Shown here: positions 7,664 through 17,100 of the stretch, piece by piece
Layout of the letters: each line of letters opens with the position of its first letter
Numbering within the stretch: the first letter of the stretch is position 1
From: DASQWP01 sp050697555
GTDB taxonomy: Bacteria; Actinomycetota; Thermoleophilia; Gaiellales; Gaiellaceae
Assembly: GCA_050697555.1 (NCBI GenBank)
Contig: JBOHAD010000020.1
Location: forward strand, 1 to 37,072
DNA: 37,072 nt
Direction of reading: 5' to 3'
The notes under the pieces: generated by a model
The model's database searches: none
Told to the model about the DNA's origin: nothing
The model's input: only the letters and a program-made list of their open reading frames with translations
Position numbers and translations under genes: made by a program

Positions 7664-8770
7664 CTAACCGCCTTCGGCCTGAAGCTCTTCCGTTGTGGCG
7701 GCTCCGCGCCTGAGTGCCTCTGACGAGGTGTAGCGCTGCCCTTGGGTCCAGGCTCCCTTTTTTGCGTGGGGGATCTCTTGGGGAAGGACCAGCGTCATCT
7801 CGTCTCCTGGAGAGGAGAGGAGGAACACCTGATGCGAGTCGCCCTCGGCCCGCCGACCAGAGTCAAGGTTCTCGTCGATCAGCCCGGCAATGATTGCGTC
7901 TGATTCGTCACCGGAAGCGCGCAGGCTGCTCGCCTTGTCGCGGCTAAAGGTGACGCTGTCACGACGATGGCGAATCACCGGGACCTCTGGCTGGATCGCC
8001 TTGTCCTTGTAGAAGCCCAAGTACTCGATGTCGTCGCGGAAACGGCGCCCAGCCTGGCACACATATGACCCGGTCTCCAGGTACTCCTGGTAGGCGATTC
8101 GGGCCGCAACAACAACCGTGTCGGCGTCTGCCACCGGCGGGTTCCGATCGCGCTCCTTGCGTTCCGCGACCTCCTCTCCATAGACGGCGGGGACAAGCAT
8201 CTCTACCTCCCCGTCGCGCAAGTACGCCAGTTCGAGGGCGAGTATTGAGGAGTCGAGGTGGTCGTTGAGGTAGGTGACCGTCTGTTTGAGCGCCTCGGTG
8301 ATCCTGTCCACCACGATAACGAGGCGGAAGCGCCCGGCTCTGAGGTTCTCCGCGACCTGGCCTTCGAACGATTCTTCATCGAAGCCTTCGCCGGCGATAT
8401 GAGAGACGGAGGCGGCCATAGGCCTTCCCGCCCGAGCTTCGAACCGACTTGAGAGGTCCTCGAAGGTCATCCCTCGGAGCGCCCCGGCGTATTCCAACAG
8501 TTGTCCGACTACTTCCCGTCGGGCGCCGGGGTTGGCGGCGAGTTTGCACTCGCACAGGGTCAGCTCACCCTCAACGTCGACACCGACCACGTCGATCTGC
8601 CCCGTTGCAACGCGGAGCTCGCGCGCCACTGCCATCGGAAGCCCTGTTTCGCTGCCCGGGAGCAGGTCCGGCGAAGTGGCCAGGAGTTCCTGAAGATCGT
8701 CTTCGCTCTTGTGGCCGGTGATCTCTGGCTCCGCCCAGGAGCCGTCAGCGCGACGAATTAGGAGCTTCAT
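7664..8770 (-). CDS. NucS-like PD-(D/E)XK nuclease-family protein
   Basis: This 368-residue protein has an N-terminal PD-(D/E)XK nuclease fold of the NucS/DUF91 type. Glu28 lies in a DLQELL helix, Asp60 in TGQIDVVGVD, and Glu74 and Lys76 in LTLCECKL, followed by the helix VVGQLLEYAGAL. Those residues would bind Mg2+ and cleave DNA. The C-terminal half (RFRLVIVVDRITEALKQT onward) resembles the extension found in many NucS-like proteins of defence islands. Base composition is lower in GC than the genes to its left, suggesting transfer. It stands alone, reading left. It could be a solitary restriction or repair nuclease; the canonical actinobacterial mismatch nuclease NucS is shorter (about 220 residues), so I do not call it that. 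Confidence 0.75.
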   Translation of the reverse strand: MKLLIRRADGSWAEPEITGHKSEDDLQELLATSPDLLPGSETGLPMAVARELRVATGQIDVVGVDVEGELTLCECKLAANPGARREVVGQLLEYAGALRGMTFEDLSSRFEARAGRPMAASVSHIAGEGFDEESFEGQVAENLRAGRFRLVIVVDRITEALKQTVTYLNDHLDSSILALELAYLRDGEVEMLVPAVYGEEVAERKERDRNPPVADADTVVVAARIAYQEYLETGSYVCQAGRRFRDDIEYLGFYKDKAIQPEVPVIRHRRDSVTFSRDKASSLRASGDESDAIIAGLIDENLDSGRRAEGDSHQVFLLSSPGDEMTLVLPQEIPHAKKGAWTQGQRYTSSEALRRGAATTEELQAEGG

Positions 8771-8868
8771 ACGTTCCCCTCAGGCACTCGCCGAGCTTAA
8801 CTGGTCATGGCCGCGTCTCTCGAGACCCCAGGCTGTCTAGCCGACGGCCAATGAGTGCGAGTTTCACA

Positions 8869-9201
8869 TCAAGCCTCCATTTGACCGAGCTCGTCGGCGA
8901 GACCGAGCTCGCGGGCGACCTCCTCCACGGAGTAGGTCTTGCCCGGTCCCTTGGCGACCCGTTCCGAGACCGCGAGCTCGAGCAGCAGCTCCTCGAGGAA
9001 CTCCTCCAGCTCGAGAGCGCGCTCGAAATCCACCAGCGGGAGGAGCACAGCCGAGTCCTCCTTGTACGTTCCGATGCGAATAGCGCGATCGCCGATCGAA
9101 TCGCTCGGCTCTGTGATCATCCGGAACTCGCGCAGGAGGGAGGCGAACTCCGTCCGCGCCTCAGTTGCGGTCAGACGCCTGGCCTTTGGCTTTTCGCTCA
9201 C
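8869..9201 (-). CDS. Phd/YefM-like antitoxin-type protein (orphan)
   Basis: This is a protein of about 110 residues. The segment RRLTATEARTEFASLLREF and the later RIGTYKEDSAVLLPLVDFERAL fit the Phd/YefM fold, in which a short N-terminal DNA-binding segment is followed by a helix ending in LVP.DFERL. The C-terminal part (LELEEFLEELLLELAVSERV, then SVEEVARELGL) is longer than in classical Phd. The GTG at 9201 is chosen to give a compact N-terminus; the frame extends further, but only as the antisense of the next gene. No RelE, Doc or PIN partner is adjacent, so it is either an orphan or a stand-alone regulator. Confidence 0.6.
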   Translation of the reverse strand: MSEKPKARRLTATEARTEFASLLREFRMITEPSDSIGDRAIRIGTYKEDSAVLLPLVDFERALELEEFLEELLLELAVSERVAKGPGKTYSVEEVARELGLADELGQMEA

Positions 9202-9255
9202 CCTCGAACGGTAGCTCCGTAAGATGCGAGCTTGGCGGCGCAGACTTCTCCTTCG

Positions 9256-10313
9256 ATGGACCATGCCCGCGACGCCGAGGACACCCGGCTCCTCCAGGCG
9301 AAAGCGCACGGCGAGCTCTTGGCGACCTACTACCCGGTCATCGTCGAGCGTTGCAAGCTCCGCCTGCCCGACCCGGACGCGTACGAGGTTGCGCACACGG
9401 TCGTCGACCGCCTCCTGCGCGAGCTCGCCAAGGGCCGCACCTACGGCGTCCCCTTCCGTGTGGTCGTGCACAAGGTGATTGGGTGGAAGCTGAAGGAGTT
9501 CTTCACGCGCGGGCGTGCCGAGCTCCTGCCCGAGGAGTGGGATCCCGAGGCGCCCGACTCCTTCGAGGGCTTCGAGCAGGGCCACGACCTCGGGTTCTTC
9601 TTCGCCGGCCTTCCCGAGTGGGCGCGGCAGGCGGCCGAGCTCCGCTACATCGAGGGGCTCGAGATCGAACAGATTGCGGCGCGTCTCGGCATTGACCCGA
9701 ACGCTGTGCACCAGGCGCCCACCGGGTACACACGAAGCTACGGGAGGAAGCCGGTGCCGACGAGGTCTTCAGCCTCTTCGACGAGTACGCCGCGAGGTTC
9801 GCCCGTGGCGAGCGGCCGGACGCCCGCACGTACCTCGAGCGCGCGGGCGAGGGAGGAAGGAGCTGGCCGAGCTGCTCGACCGCTTCCTCGCGCGGGCGCC
9901 GGCGCCCCCGCCGGACGCGGACGTCGTGGCCCATGCTCGATGCCTGGGCCCGCGGAGAGCCGCCGCTCGTCGAGCTGCGGACGCGACGGGGCGTCCGGCG
10001 CGCCGCGCTCGTGGACGCGCTCGTCGAGCGGCTCGCGCTCGACCCGGCGAAGCGGCAGAAGGTCGGCCGCTACGTGCACCAGCTCGAGAGCGGGCTGCTC
10101 GACCCCGCGCGTGTCGACCGCCGCGTGTTCGCGGTGTGGGCGGAGACGCTCCGTACGCGGGTGGACGACCTCGTCACCTGGCGCCCGCGCCCGCCGGCGG
10201 CGGAGGCGGCGCATCTCCGCTCAGAGACGCGAGTCGCCGCCTCGCTGTCGGTTCCGCGGGCGGCTCCCGAGGAGCACGACGAGATCGATGCCCTCTTTAT
10301 CGGAGTGCGATGA
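9256..10313 (+). pseudogene. ECF-type sigma factor gene with long C-terminal extension, frameshifted
   Basis: The first 150 or so residues form an ECF sigma-like protein: a region-2-like helix bundle (LLATYYPVIVERCKLRLPD) and a region-4-like helix-turn-helix (ELRYIEGLEIEQIAARLGI). From about 9718 the frame shifts three times. A missing base near 9718 restores ALHRVHTKLREEAGADEVF. A missing base near 9856 restores GKELAELLDRFLARAP. One extra C near 9930 precedes MLDAWARGEPPLVELR. With these corrections the length is an exact multiple of three, and one continuous protein of about 352 residues results. The extension contains FDEYAARFARGERPD and a helical end. The gene precedes an ImmA/IrrE peptidase gene by nine bases. 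It is either a pseudogene or hit by assembly indels; the start could also be TTG at 9232. Confidence 0.75.
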
Positions 10314-10322
10314 CGTGAGACA

Positions 10323-10835
10323 ATGGGACGGGACTTGCCAGGGCCTGTCCGAGACCCGCGAGCGGGGGAGCTTCTCACGCGCTACCACGAACGATTCAGC
10401 GGATCGCTCGAGCTGCCCGTGCCCGTGGAGGCGATCGCCGAGGACCTCCTCGGCCTCAGCGTGGGCGAGTCGGAGTCGCTCGAGGTCTCGGGGATGCTCC
10501 TGGCGGCGGAGCGGCAGGTCTGGCTGAACGCAACGGAGGTCGCCCCGCGCCGGCGCTTCACGCTCGCGCACGAGGTCGGCCACTGGGTCTGCCAGTGCCT
10601 GGAGGGCCGCACGGCGCCGGTCGACTGCCGCGCGGACGAGGTCGGCGTAAGCGAGGGCCGAGCGCTGGAGCGGGAGGCGAATGTCTTCGCGGCCGAGCTG
10701 CTGATGCCAGAGCGGCTCGTCCGGGAGAGGTTCAGCGGGTCCGTCGCCGACGCCTCTGCCTGCTTCGGTGTGTCTGAGGAGGCCATCCATTGGCGGCTGT
10801 TCAACCTCGGCCTGGCGGATGAGCGTCCACGCTAA
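10323..10835 (+). CDS. ImmA/IrrE family metallopeptidase
   Basis: This 170-residue zinc metallopeptidase of the ImmA/IrrE (DUF955) family carries FTLAHEVGHWV with His83, Glu84 and His87, and the third ligand region EREANVFAAELLMP at about residues 116-129. ImmA proteases cleave a partner repressor in mobile elements and phage; IrrE acts in stress response. The usual partner is an XRE regulator just upstream, but here the neighbour is the broken ECF-sigma-like gene, so that protein is the candidate substrate. The gene overlaps the first SNF2 gene by 17 bases, which suggests it is transcribed with the defence operon and might control it. The ATG at 10323 is taken, though the N-terminus before YHERFSGSLELPV is not family-like and a start further in is possible. 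Confidence 0.82.
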   Translation: MGRDLPGPVRDPRAGELLTRYHERFSGSLELPVPVEAIAEDLLGLSVGESESLEVSGMLLAAERQVWLNATEVAPRRRFTLAHEVGHWVCQCLEGRTAPVDCRADEVGVSEGRALEREANVFAAELLMPERLVRERFSGSVADASACFGVSEEAIHWRLFNLGLADERPR

Positions 10836-11541
10836 CGGTCAGCTGCTCGTAGAGCACACACGAACGGGCGCGCAGGGCGTTCTGCTCGACACGAGCGGAA
10901 GGCCACCCAACGTGATCTGCTCGGTGGAGTTCGATCATGGGATGGAGGACGTCCCGAAGGCCCTGCTCCGACCGCTGTGGGACCCGTTCGAGCTCCTCTC
11001 CGATCCACTGGACCTCGGTGTCTACCCCTACGAAGGGTGGCTCCGACGTCAGCGCTATCGGCTTCTCGACGCCTTCCGGAACGACCTGGCCCTCGGGCTC
11101 TCAAACTCCCGAGTCGAGCCCCAGCTCCACCAGGTCTCGGTCGCGCTCCGGGCGCTCGAGAAGTCTCAGCCGCGGCTGATCTTGGCAGACGAGGTCGGCC
11201 TGGGGAAAACCATCGAGGCCGGTCTGATCCTCAAGGAGCTGCGGGCCCGGATGGGCGTCGATCTCGGACGCGTCCTGATTGTCGTGCCGGCGAGCCTCAT
11301 CACACAGTGGCGCTTCGAGCTTCGCTCGAAGTTCAATGAGCACTTCGTCTTCCTCGACGGTTCGGAGATTGCGCGGATCAAGGGAGAACGGCCGAACGAG
11401 AACCCGTGGACGGTCGAGCCGAACATCATTTGTTCACTGCAACTCGCCCGGATGGAGAGATATGCAGAGGACATCGCGGCTGCGTCTTGGGACCTTGTGA
11501 TTGTTGACGAGGCGCACCATGCGCGCCGCACGCTTGCCTGA
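10819..11541 (+). CDS. SNF2-type helicase, N-terminal part of split gene
   Basis: This 240-residue protein contains the first half of the RecA1 lobe of a RapA/HepA-like SNF2 ATPase. It has the Q-motif region LHQVSVALRAL, Walker A DEVGLGKT (residues 124-131), motif Ia VVPASLITQW, and motif II VIVDEAHHA with DEAH at 230-233. The frame then ends at TGA (11539-11541) only seven residues after DEAH. The second part starts six bases later in the same reading frame, so one nonsense codon separates the two. Intact relatives carry all motifs in one chain of about 1000 residues. The ATG at 10819 lies inside the end of the ImmA/IrrE gene. It may be a real split protein, a TGA read-through product or a nonsense mutant. 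Confidence 0.85.
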   Translation: MSVHANGQLLVEHTRTGAQGVLLDTSGRPPNVICSVEFDHGMEDVPKALLRPLWDPFELLSDPLDLGVYPYEGWLRRQRYRLLDAFRNDLALGLSNSRVEPQLHQVSVALRALEKSQPRLILADEVGLGKTIEAGLILKELRARMGVDLGRVLIVVPASLITQWRFELRSKFNEHFVFLDGSEIARIKGERPNENPWTVEPNIICSLQLARMERYAEDIAAASWDLVIVDEAHHARRTLA

Positions 11542-11547
11542 GAAGCC

Positions 11548-14193
11548 ATGCCCCTAATCGACGTCATCAAGCGAATCTGGCGAGGCCCGGCAGCGCCGTC
11601 GCCCGAACGCGAGGTTTCGGCCACCGAGCGGAAGCCACCAATCGCGCCTCCAGGTAAGGCGCAACCGGAGAGCGCTCGTCAAGCGTTGACGCGAGACCGT
11701 GCGGCAACCGCACGCGCGCAGTCCGCCGCGCGCCGTCGGACTGCGGCCAAGCCGCCGAAATCGAAGCGGCGAGCGGCAATGACAAGGACGGCCGCGTCAT
11801 CGCTTCCCGAAGTCGCCGAGATCGACCTCGAGTCGGTGCTTCGTCGCATGCCGAGCCTCGAGCGCGTGCGCTCGCGGCGGAAAGAGGACCCGGAGTCGCG
11901 CGCCAACGATGGGTACCACCTGCTCGAGGCGCTGCGCGACAAGGTCGGGGGGATGCTGCTCTTGACCGCGACCCCGATGCAACTCCACGAGTTCGAGCTC
12001 TACTCGATGATCGAGCTGGTCGAGCCGGGTCTGTTCAACGGCTATAGCGACTTCTCCTCGTCTCGTGCTGAAATCGCCGCGATCAACCGCGCCGTCACAG
12101 CGCTTCGCGCGGACCTTCCCTCCGAGGCCGCTCTCGACGAGGCGCTCCAGCTGCTTGACCGGTATGGTGCCCCGCCTGAGCTGAGCAGCGCGCTCAACGG
12201 CCGCCATGCCGATCGGATTGCAGCCGCCGAGTGGCTTTCGCGTTGTCACCGTCTTGCGAGCGCGCTTGTGCGAAACCGCAAGGCCGAGATCGGCGGCTTC
12301 ACCAAGCGGGTCGCTCACAGGATCGAGGTCTCTCCGGGCGAGGCTGAGCTGAAGCTCCAGTCGGACCTGCTCGACTACATCCGCCAGCGTTACTCGGCTG
12401 CGTCGCCGAACAAACGAACTGCGGTAGGGCTCGTCCTCGTCGCCTTCCAGAAGATGCTCTGCAGCTCATCCCGAGCACTCGCAGGGTCGCTCGAGTCAAG
12501 AGCCGCGCGCCTGCGGAACGAGCTCGAGCCCGAGGATGCGAGCGCCTCCGACGACCCCGACCTGATCGAGGAGGAGCGGCGCCTGCACGCGCTGCCTGCC
12601 GACGACATCGCAGGCGAGGTGAGTACCCTCGCCAGCCTCGCTCGGCGTGCCCGCCGGATCGAGGACGCGAAGCTGGCCGCCCTCGAGGCGCTCATAGATC
12701 GCATCCTCGGGGGCGACCCCGAAGAGAAAGTGCTGATCTTCAGCCAGTTTCATGAATCCATTGAAATGATTCGCGCGCGCCTCTCGGCTCGCCATTCCGT
12801 ACGCGTCTTCCACGGTCGCATGTCGCGCGACGAGAAGGACGCGGCGCACCAGGCCTTCCGCTACAGCACGCAAGTTCTCGTCTCCTCCGAGGCTGGTGGC
12901 GAAGGACGCAACTTCCAGTTTTGCCACATCGTCGTGAACTACGACCTTCCCTGGAACCCGATGAAGATCGAGCAGCGGATCGGGCGCGTAGACCGCGTCG
13001 GCCAGACGCGCGATGTGGAGATCTACAACTTCGCCGTGCTAGGAATGCTGGACGAGCGCATCCTCGACGTGCTCGAGCAACGAATCCAGGTGTTCACCGA
13101 AACCGTGGGGGCTCTGGACCCGATCCTCGAATCGTTCGAGGGCGAGGTAGGCCGGATCGCGCTCGGCGAGAAAGGCGACACGGCAGTCGCGTTCGCCCGC
13201 CTAGACGCGAACCTTGGGCAGGAAATCCAGAAGGCTAAGCGGCTCGAGGAGCTACGCCGAGACTTCGTTCTCGATTGGCGGAGCCTCCAGCGAGACGAGG
13301 CCGCGAGGATGCTCGGCCGAACGCCGCGTGCGACACGTGAGGACCTGGAGTGCTTCTGCCGGGCCGCGGTCGTGCGCTTTCCGGTCGGCGAGATACGGCC
13401 CCACGACGACGGCGGACTGTTGGTGCGCGTTCCCGGCAAGTTGCGCGAGGCCCGGAAGGGAATAGACGAGGACTACCGCGGCTCGTTCGACGTGCAGGCG
13501 GCGCTCGGCGATGAGCGCATGCACTTCTTCGCGATGGGTCACCCGCTCGTCGAGTCGATCATCGACAACACGGGCGATCCGTGGTGGCTGCCCGTCACGG
13601 CGCTCGAGTCAGCCGAGTGGACAAGCGACGAGCCTGCCCTGCTCGTCGACTACAGGCTGGAGCTCCACGGCATCCGCGACTCGGGATGCCTCATCTCGCA
13701 CCTCGTCACCGACGAAGGCGTCAAGCCGACTGTTCAGGTTCTGCAGCCCGATGACCCCCTGCTCGAGATCAAATTGCCCGCCCTTCCGGCGGAGCAACTG
13801 AGCCGGTTCGCCGACACGAGCAAAGAGGCGGCCCGGCGCGAGGCTCTTGCCCGGTTCGAGGCGTTCAAGTTGGAGCACGGCGCGCTCGTCGAACAGGAGC
13901 TCGAGCGCATCGTCCGCATGCACGACTCCCGTCGTGGCTTCCTCGACGACCGCATCACGCGCAACCGTCGGGAGATCGAGAGCCTCGAGCGCTTCGGGAC
14001 GGCTAGCCAGAAGCGCATCCTCCCTGCGCGCCAGGGGCAGATCAGTGCCGACGAGCAGCGGCTTCGCGAGCTTGAGAAAGAGCGCCGCGAGCGTCTCGAT
14101 GTGCTGCATGGCACCCTCGCGTCGCACTACCTGCGACTGCTCGGAACTACGATCATCGTCCGGCCAGGCAAGCTCAAGGAGATGACCGTTTGA
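11548..14193 (+). CDS. SNF2-type helicase, C-terminal part of split gene
   Basis: This 881-residue protein starts at ATG six bases after the TGA of the previous ORF and in the same frame. Residues 1-110 are a Lys/Arg/Ala/Pro-rich, probably disordered segment. Motif III LLLTATPMQLHEFELYSM follows (TATP at 140-143). The helicase C-terminal lobe has VLIFSQFHESIEMI, VSSEAGGEGRNFQFCHIVVN and the arginine-finger block GRVDRVGQT (about 479-487). The rest is a long helical C-terminal extension with coiled-coil character near the end. Together with the upstream ORF it supplies all SNF2 motifs, so the pair would be one ATP-driven DNA translocase. AAGGAG near its 3' end serves the next gene, whose TTG overlaps its stop. 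There is only a weak ribosome site (GAGAAG) before this ATG. Confidence 0.88.
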   Translation: MPLIDVIKRIWRGPAAPSPEREVSATERKPPIAPPGKAQPESARQALTRDRAATARAQSAARRRTAAKPPKSKRRAAMTRTAASSLPEVAEIDLESVLRRMPSLERVRSRRKEDPESRANDGYHLLEALRDKVGGMLLLTATPMQLHEFELYSMIELVEPGLFNGYSDFSSSRAEIAAINRAVTALRADLPSEAALDEALQLLDRYGAPPELSSALNGRHADRIAAAEWLSRCHRLASALVRNRKAEIGGFTKRVAHRIEVSPGEAELKLQSDLLDYIRQRYSAASPNKRTAVGLVLVAFQKMLCSSSRALAGSLESRAARLRNELEPEDASASDDPDLIEEERRLHALPADDIAGEVSTLASLARRARRIEDAKLAALEALIDRILGGDPEEKVLIFSQFHESIEMIRARLSARHSVRVFHGRMSRDEKDAAHQAFRYSTQVLVSSEAGGEGRNFQFCHIVVNYDLPWNPMKIEQRIGRVDRVGQTRDVEIYNFAVLGMLDERILDVLEQRIQVFTETVGALDPILESFEGEVGRIALGEKGDTAVAFARLDANLGQEIQKAKRLEELRRDFVLDWRSLQRDEAARMLGRTPRATREDLECFCRAAVVRFPVGEIRPHDDGGLLVRVPGKLREARKGIDEDYRGSFDVQAALGDERMHFFAMGHPLVESIIDNTGDPWWLPVTALESAEWTSDEPALLVDYRLELHGIRDSGCLISHLVTDEGVKPTVQVLQPDDPLLEIKLPALPAEQLSRFADTSKEAARREALARFEAFKLEHGALVEQELERIVRMHDSRRGFLDDRITRNRREIESLERFGTASQKRILPARQGQISADEQRLRELEKERRERLDVLHGTLASHYLRLLGTTIIVRPGKLKEMTV

Positions 14194-17100
14194 ACACGCT
14201 CGACGTCCAGCAGCTCGCGGCGGATGCCGCCGGAAAGCGCGTCCAGCTTACTGGGCACTTCGTCCAGCCCGTCCTCGTCGAGGCCGCGGAGCCGTTTGAC
14301 TCGCTCGTGCTTCTGCGCGTGCGAACGGTGGAGGGACAGCTCCGCGAGGCGATGGTGCGCCCGGACGAGCTTTTCGCAGCCCTTCAAACCGCGATTCCTA
14401 CGACGAAGAGCACTGTGCCGGCACCCGAGCTCTTCCTGCTCATCGAATCTGCGAGGATACGTCTCGCGTACGCACACGATCCGCACTTCGCGGTCGCGCT
14501 CACCGGCATTGAAGTGCTGCCCCACCAGCTCGAAGCGGTGTACGAGCGAATGCTGCCGCAGGTCATGCTGCGCTTCCTTCTCGCTGATGACCCTGGCGCC
14601 GGGAAGACGATCATGTCCGGATTGCTGCTCAAGGAGCTGCGCCTCCGCGGGATTGTCGAGCGCGTCCTCGTGCTCTGCCCCGCTCCGCTGACCATCCAGT
14701 GGCAGGACGAACTCTCACAGAAGTTCGAAGAGCGCTTCGAGGTCATGACGTCCGAGCGGATCAAGGGCACGCTGAGCTCGAATCCTTGGAACGACTACAC
14801 GCGCTGCATCGTCTCCCTCGATCTTGCGAAGCGTGACGAGGTGCGGGAGCGGCTTCTGGAGGCGAATTGGGATCTCGTCGTGATCGACGAAGCGCACAAG
14901 TGCTCGGCCCGCACGGACGGGGACAAGGTCTCGAAGACACAGCGCTATCAACTTGCTGAGCGACTCTCACGCAAGGCCGAACGGATGCTCCTGCTCACCG
15001 CAACGCCTCATCAAGGGAACGCCGATCAGTTCGAGCACTTCCTGCGCCTGCTGGACGAAGACCAGTTCATCGATCTCGAGCGCGACAAGAAGGTGATCCA
15101 GCTAGATGGCAACCCCTGGTACCTCCGCCGGATGAAGGAAGATCTTCACGACTTCGACGGAAAGCGTCTCTTCACGGAGCGCCACGCCGTCACCCAGCCG
15201 TTTCAGCTGGAGGGACCGGAATACGAGCTGTACGACGAGGTCACGCGGTACATCAATGAGTTCCTACCACGGGTGACTGGCAAGCGGCGAACGCAGTTCG
15301 CCCTCGCGAGAATCGTGTTCCAGCGCCGACTCGCGAGCTCGCTCGGCGCGATCACCAGCTCACTCGTTCGCCGGCACAAGCGGTTCTCCGACATGCTGAC
15401 GGAGGTGGAGGCGCTCCCACCCGCGGAGCGCGCGACGAAGCTCGAGCAATTTCGCCTCGTCGATCCGGGCCTCGATGACGAGACTGACCTCGACGACGAG
15501 ACTGATGAAGAGCAGGACGAGCTTCTCGACTCGACCCTCGTTGCAGAAACGATCGAGCGTCTCCGCGAGGAGGTGGAGGAACTCGACAGACTCGTCAAGC
15601 TCGCGAAGGACACGTTGGCAATCGGCAAGGAGGCAAAGCTCGAAGCGTTGGAAACCTGCCTCCAGCGGGCTGAGTTCGCGGAGCTGAAGGACGGGCGGGG
15701 CAAGCTGCTCATCTTCACCGAGCACAAGGACACGCTGAACCACCTAATCCAGAAGCTCGAGGCTTGGGGGTACACGACGACCCAGATCCACGGTGGCATG
15801 AGTCCCCAAGAGCGAAAGCAACGCCAGATCGAGTTTCATCAAGATGCGCAGGTGTGCGTTGCAACGGAGGCGGCGGGCGAGGGGATCAACCTCCAGTTCT
15901 GCCACCTGATGATCAACTACGACATGCCATGGAACCCAATGCGGCTCGAGCAACGCATGGGCCGGATCCACCGCATCGGTCAGACGAACGACGTCTACGT
16001 TTTCAACTTCGCTGCGACCAATACGGTGGAGGGTGCGATCGTCGCTCGCCTGCTGGAGAAGCTCGAAGAGATCAAGAACACGCTCGGCGATCGAGTCTTC
16101 GATGTCATCGGTGAGCTTCTCAAGCTCAATGAGGTCAATCTCGAGGACATGCTGCGGGACGCCGCATACAACCCGCGGAACATCGACGAATATCTCGACC
16201 AGATCCAGCGAATCTCGCCCGAGCGTCTCAAGGAGTACGAGCGCGCGACCGGCATCGCGCTCGCGAAATCGAGCGTTGACCTGGCGCGCGTCCGTGGCGA
16301 CGAGTGGCGCTCGCTCGAGCGTCGGTTGATGCCCGAGTACGTCGAGGGCTTCTTCTTCCAGGCCGCCGAGATAACTGGCCTAATGTTCGATCAACGGGCG
16401 GATGGGCTCTGGCGGGTCGATCACGTCCCCCAGGTGTTCCGCTCCGACGACATCCGCGCCGTCGAGCGGTTCGGCCGGCCCGAGAGCCGCTATCCGAAGA
16501 TCACCTTCCGGAAGGAGATAGCCCGGCAGAGCCAGCATCTCGATAGCGTGCTGATCTCGCCCGGTCACCCGCTCTTCGGATCGCTCGACGAGATCCTGAA
16601 TGGAAAGATCGCTCGCGCTAAGGCCGGGGTGGGGCGGTTCCTCGATCCGTTTTCACCCCGTCCGTATCGCCTGCATTTCTATGAGGTCGAGGTCGAGGGC
16701 GGCACACTGGACGGAAGCTATGAGCCTGCGACTGGTGCGCTTGTAACCGTGGTTGAGGACGAAGCGGGCCAGCTCGAGCTCGGCGCGCCTGACATCCTCC
16801 ACGACGTGACGCCCGCACAGGAGCCGACGGATGTCGAGCTCTCAGAGGAAACGCTCGGTCGCATCCGGCGGCACGTCATGTCACAAGTGCAGCAGGCGAT
16901 GGTGCAGCACGCGCGCGAGGAGCGAACGCGGGAGGTCGACATCCGTCGCGCCTACCTAGAGGAGTCCTTTGAGATCTCCATCCGCAGGGCGCGCGACCGC
17001 TGGCTCCGCTTCGCAGACGAGGTCACCCAGGGACGCGAGGAGCTGAAGTTGGTGCGCGACAACGCTCTTCGCGACGTGGAGGCACTCGAGAGACGACGCA

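Noticed and set aside
11539..11541. Selenocysteine codon at the TGA in the split helicase
   Set aside because: No SECIS-like hairpin is evident immediately after it, and selenocysteine is not expected in this loop of SNF2 enzymes.
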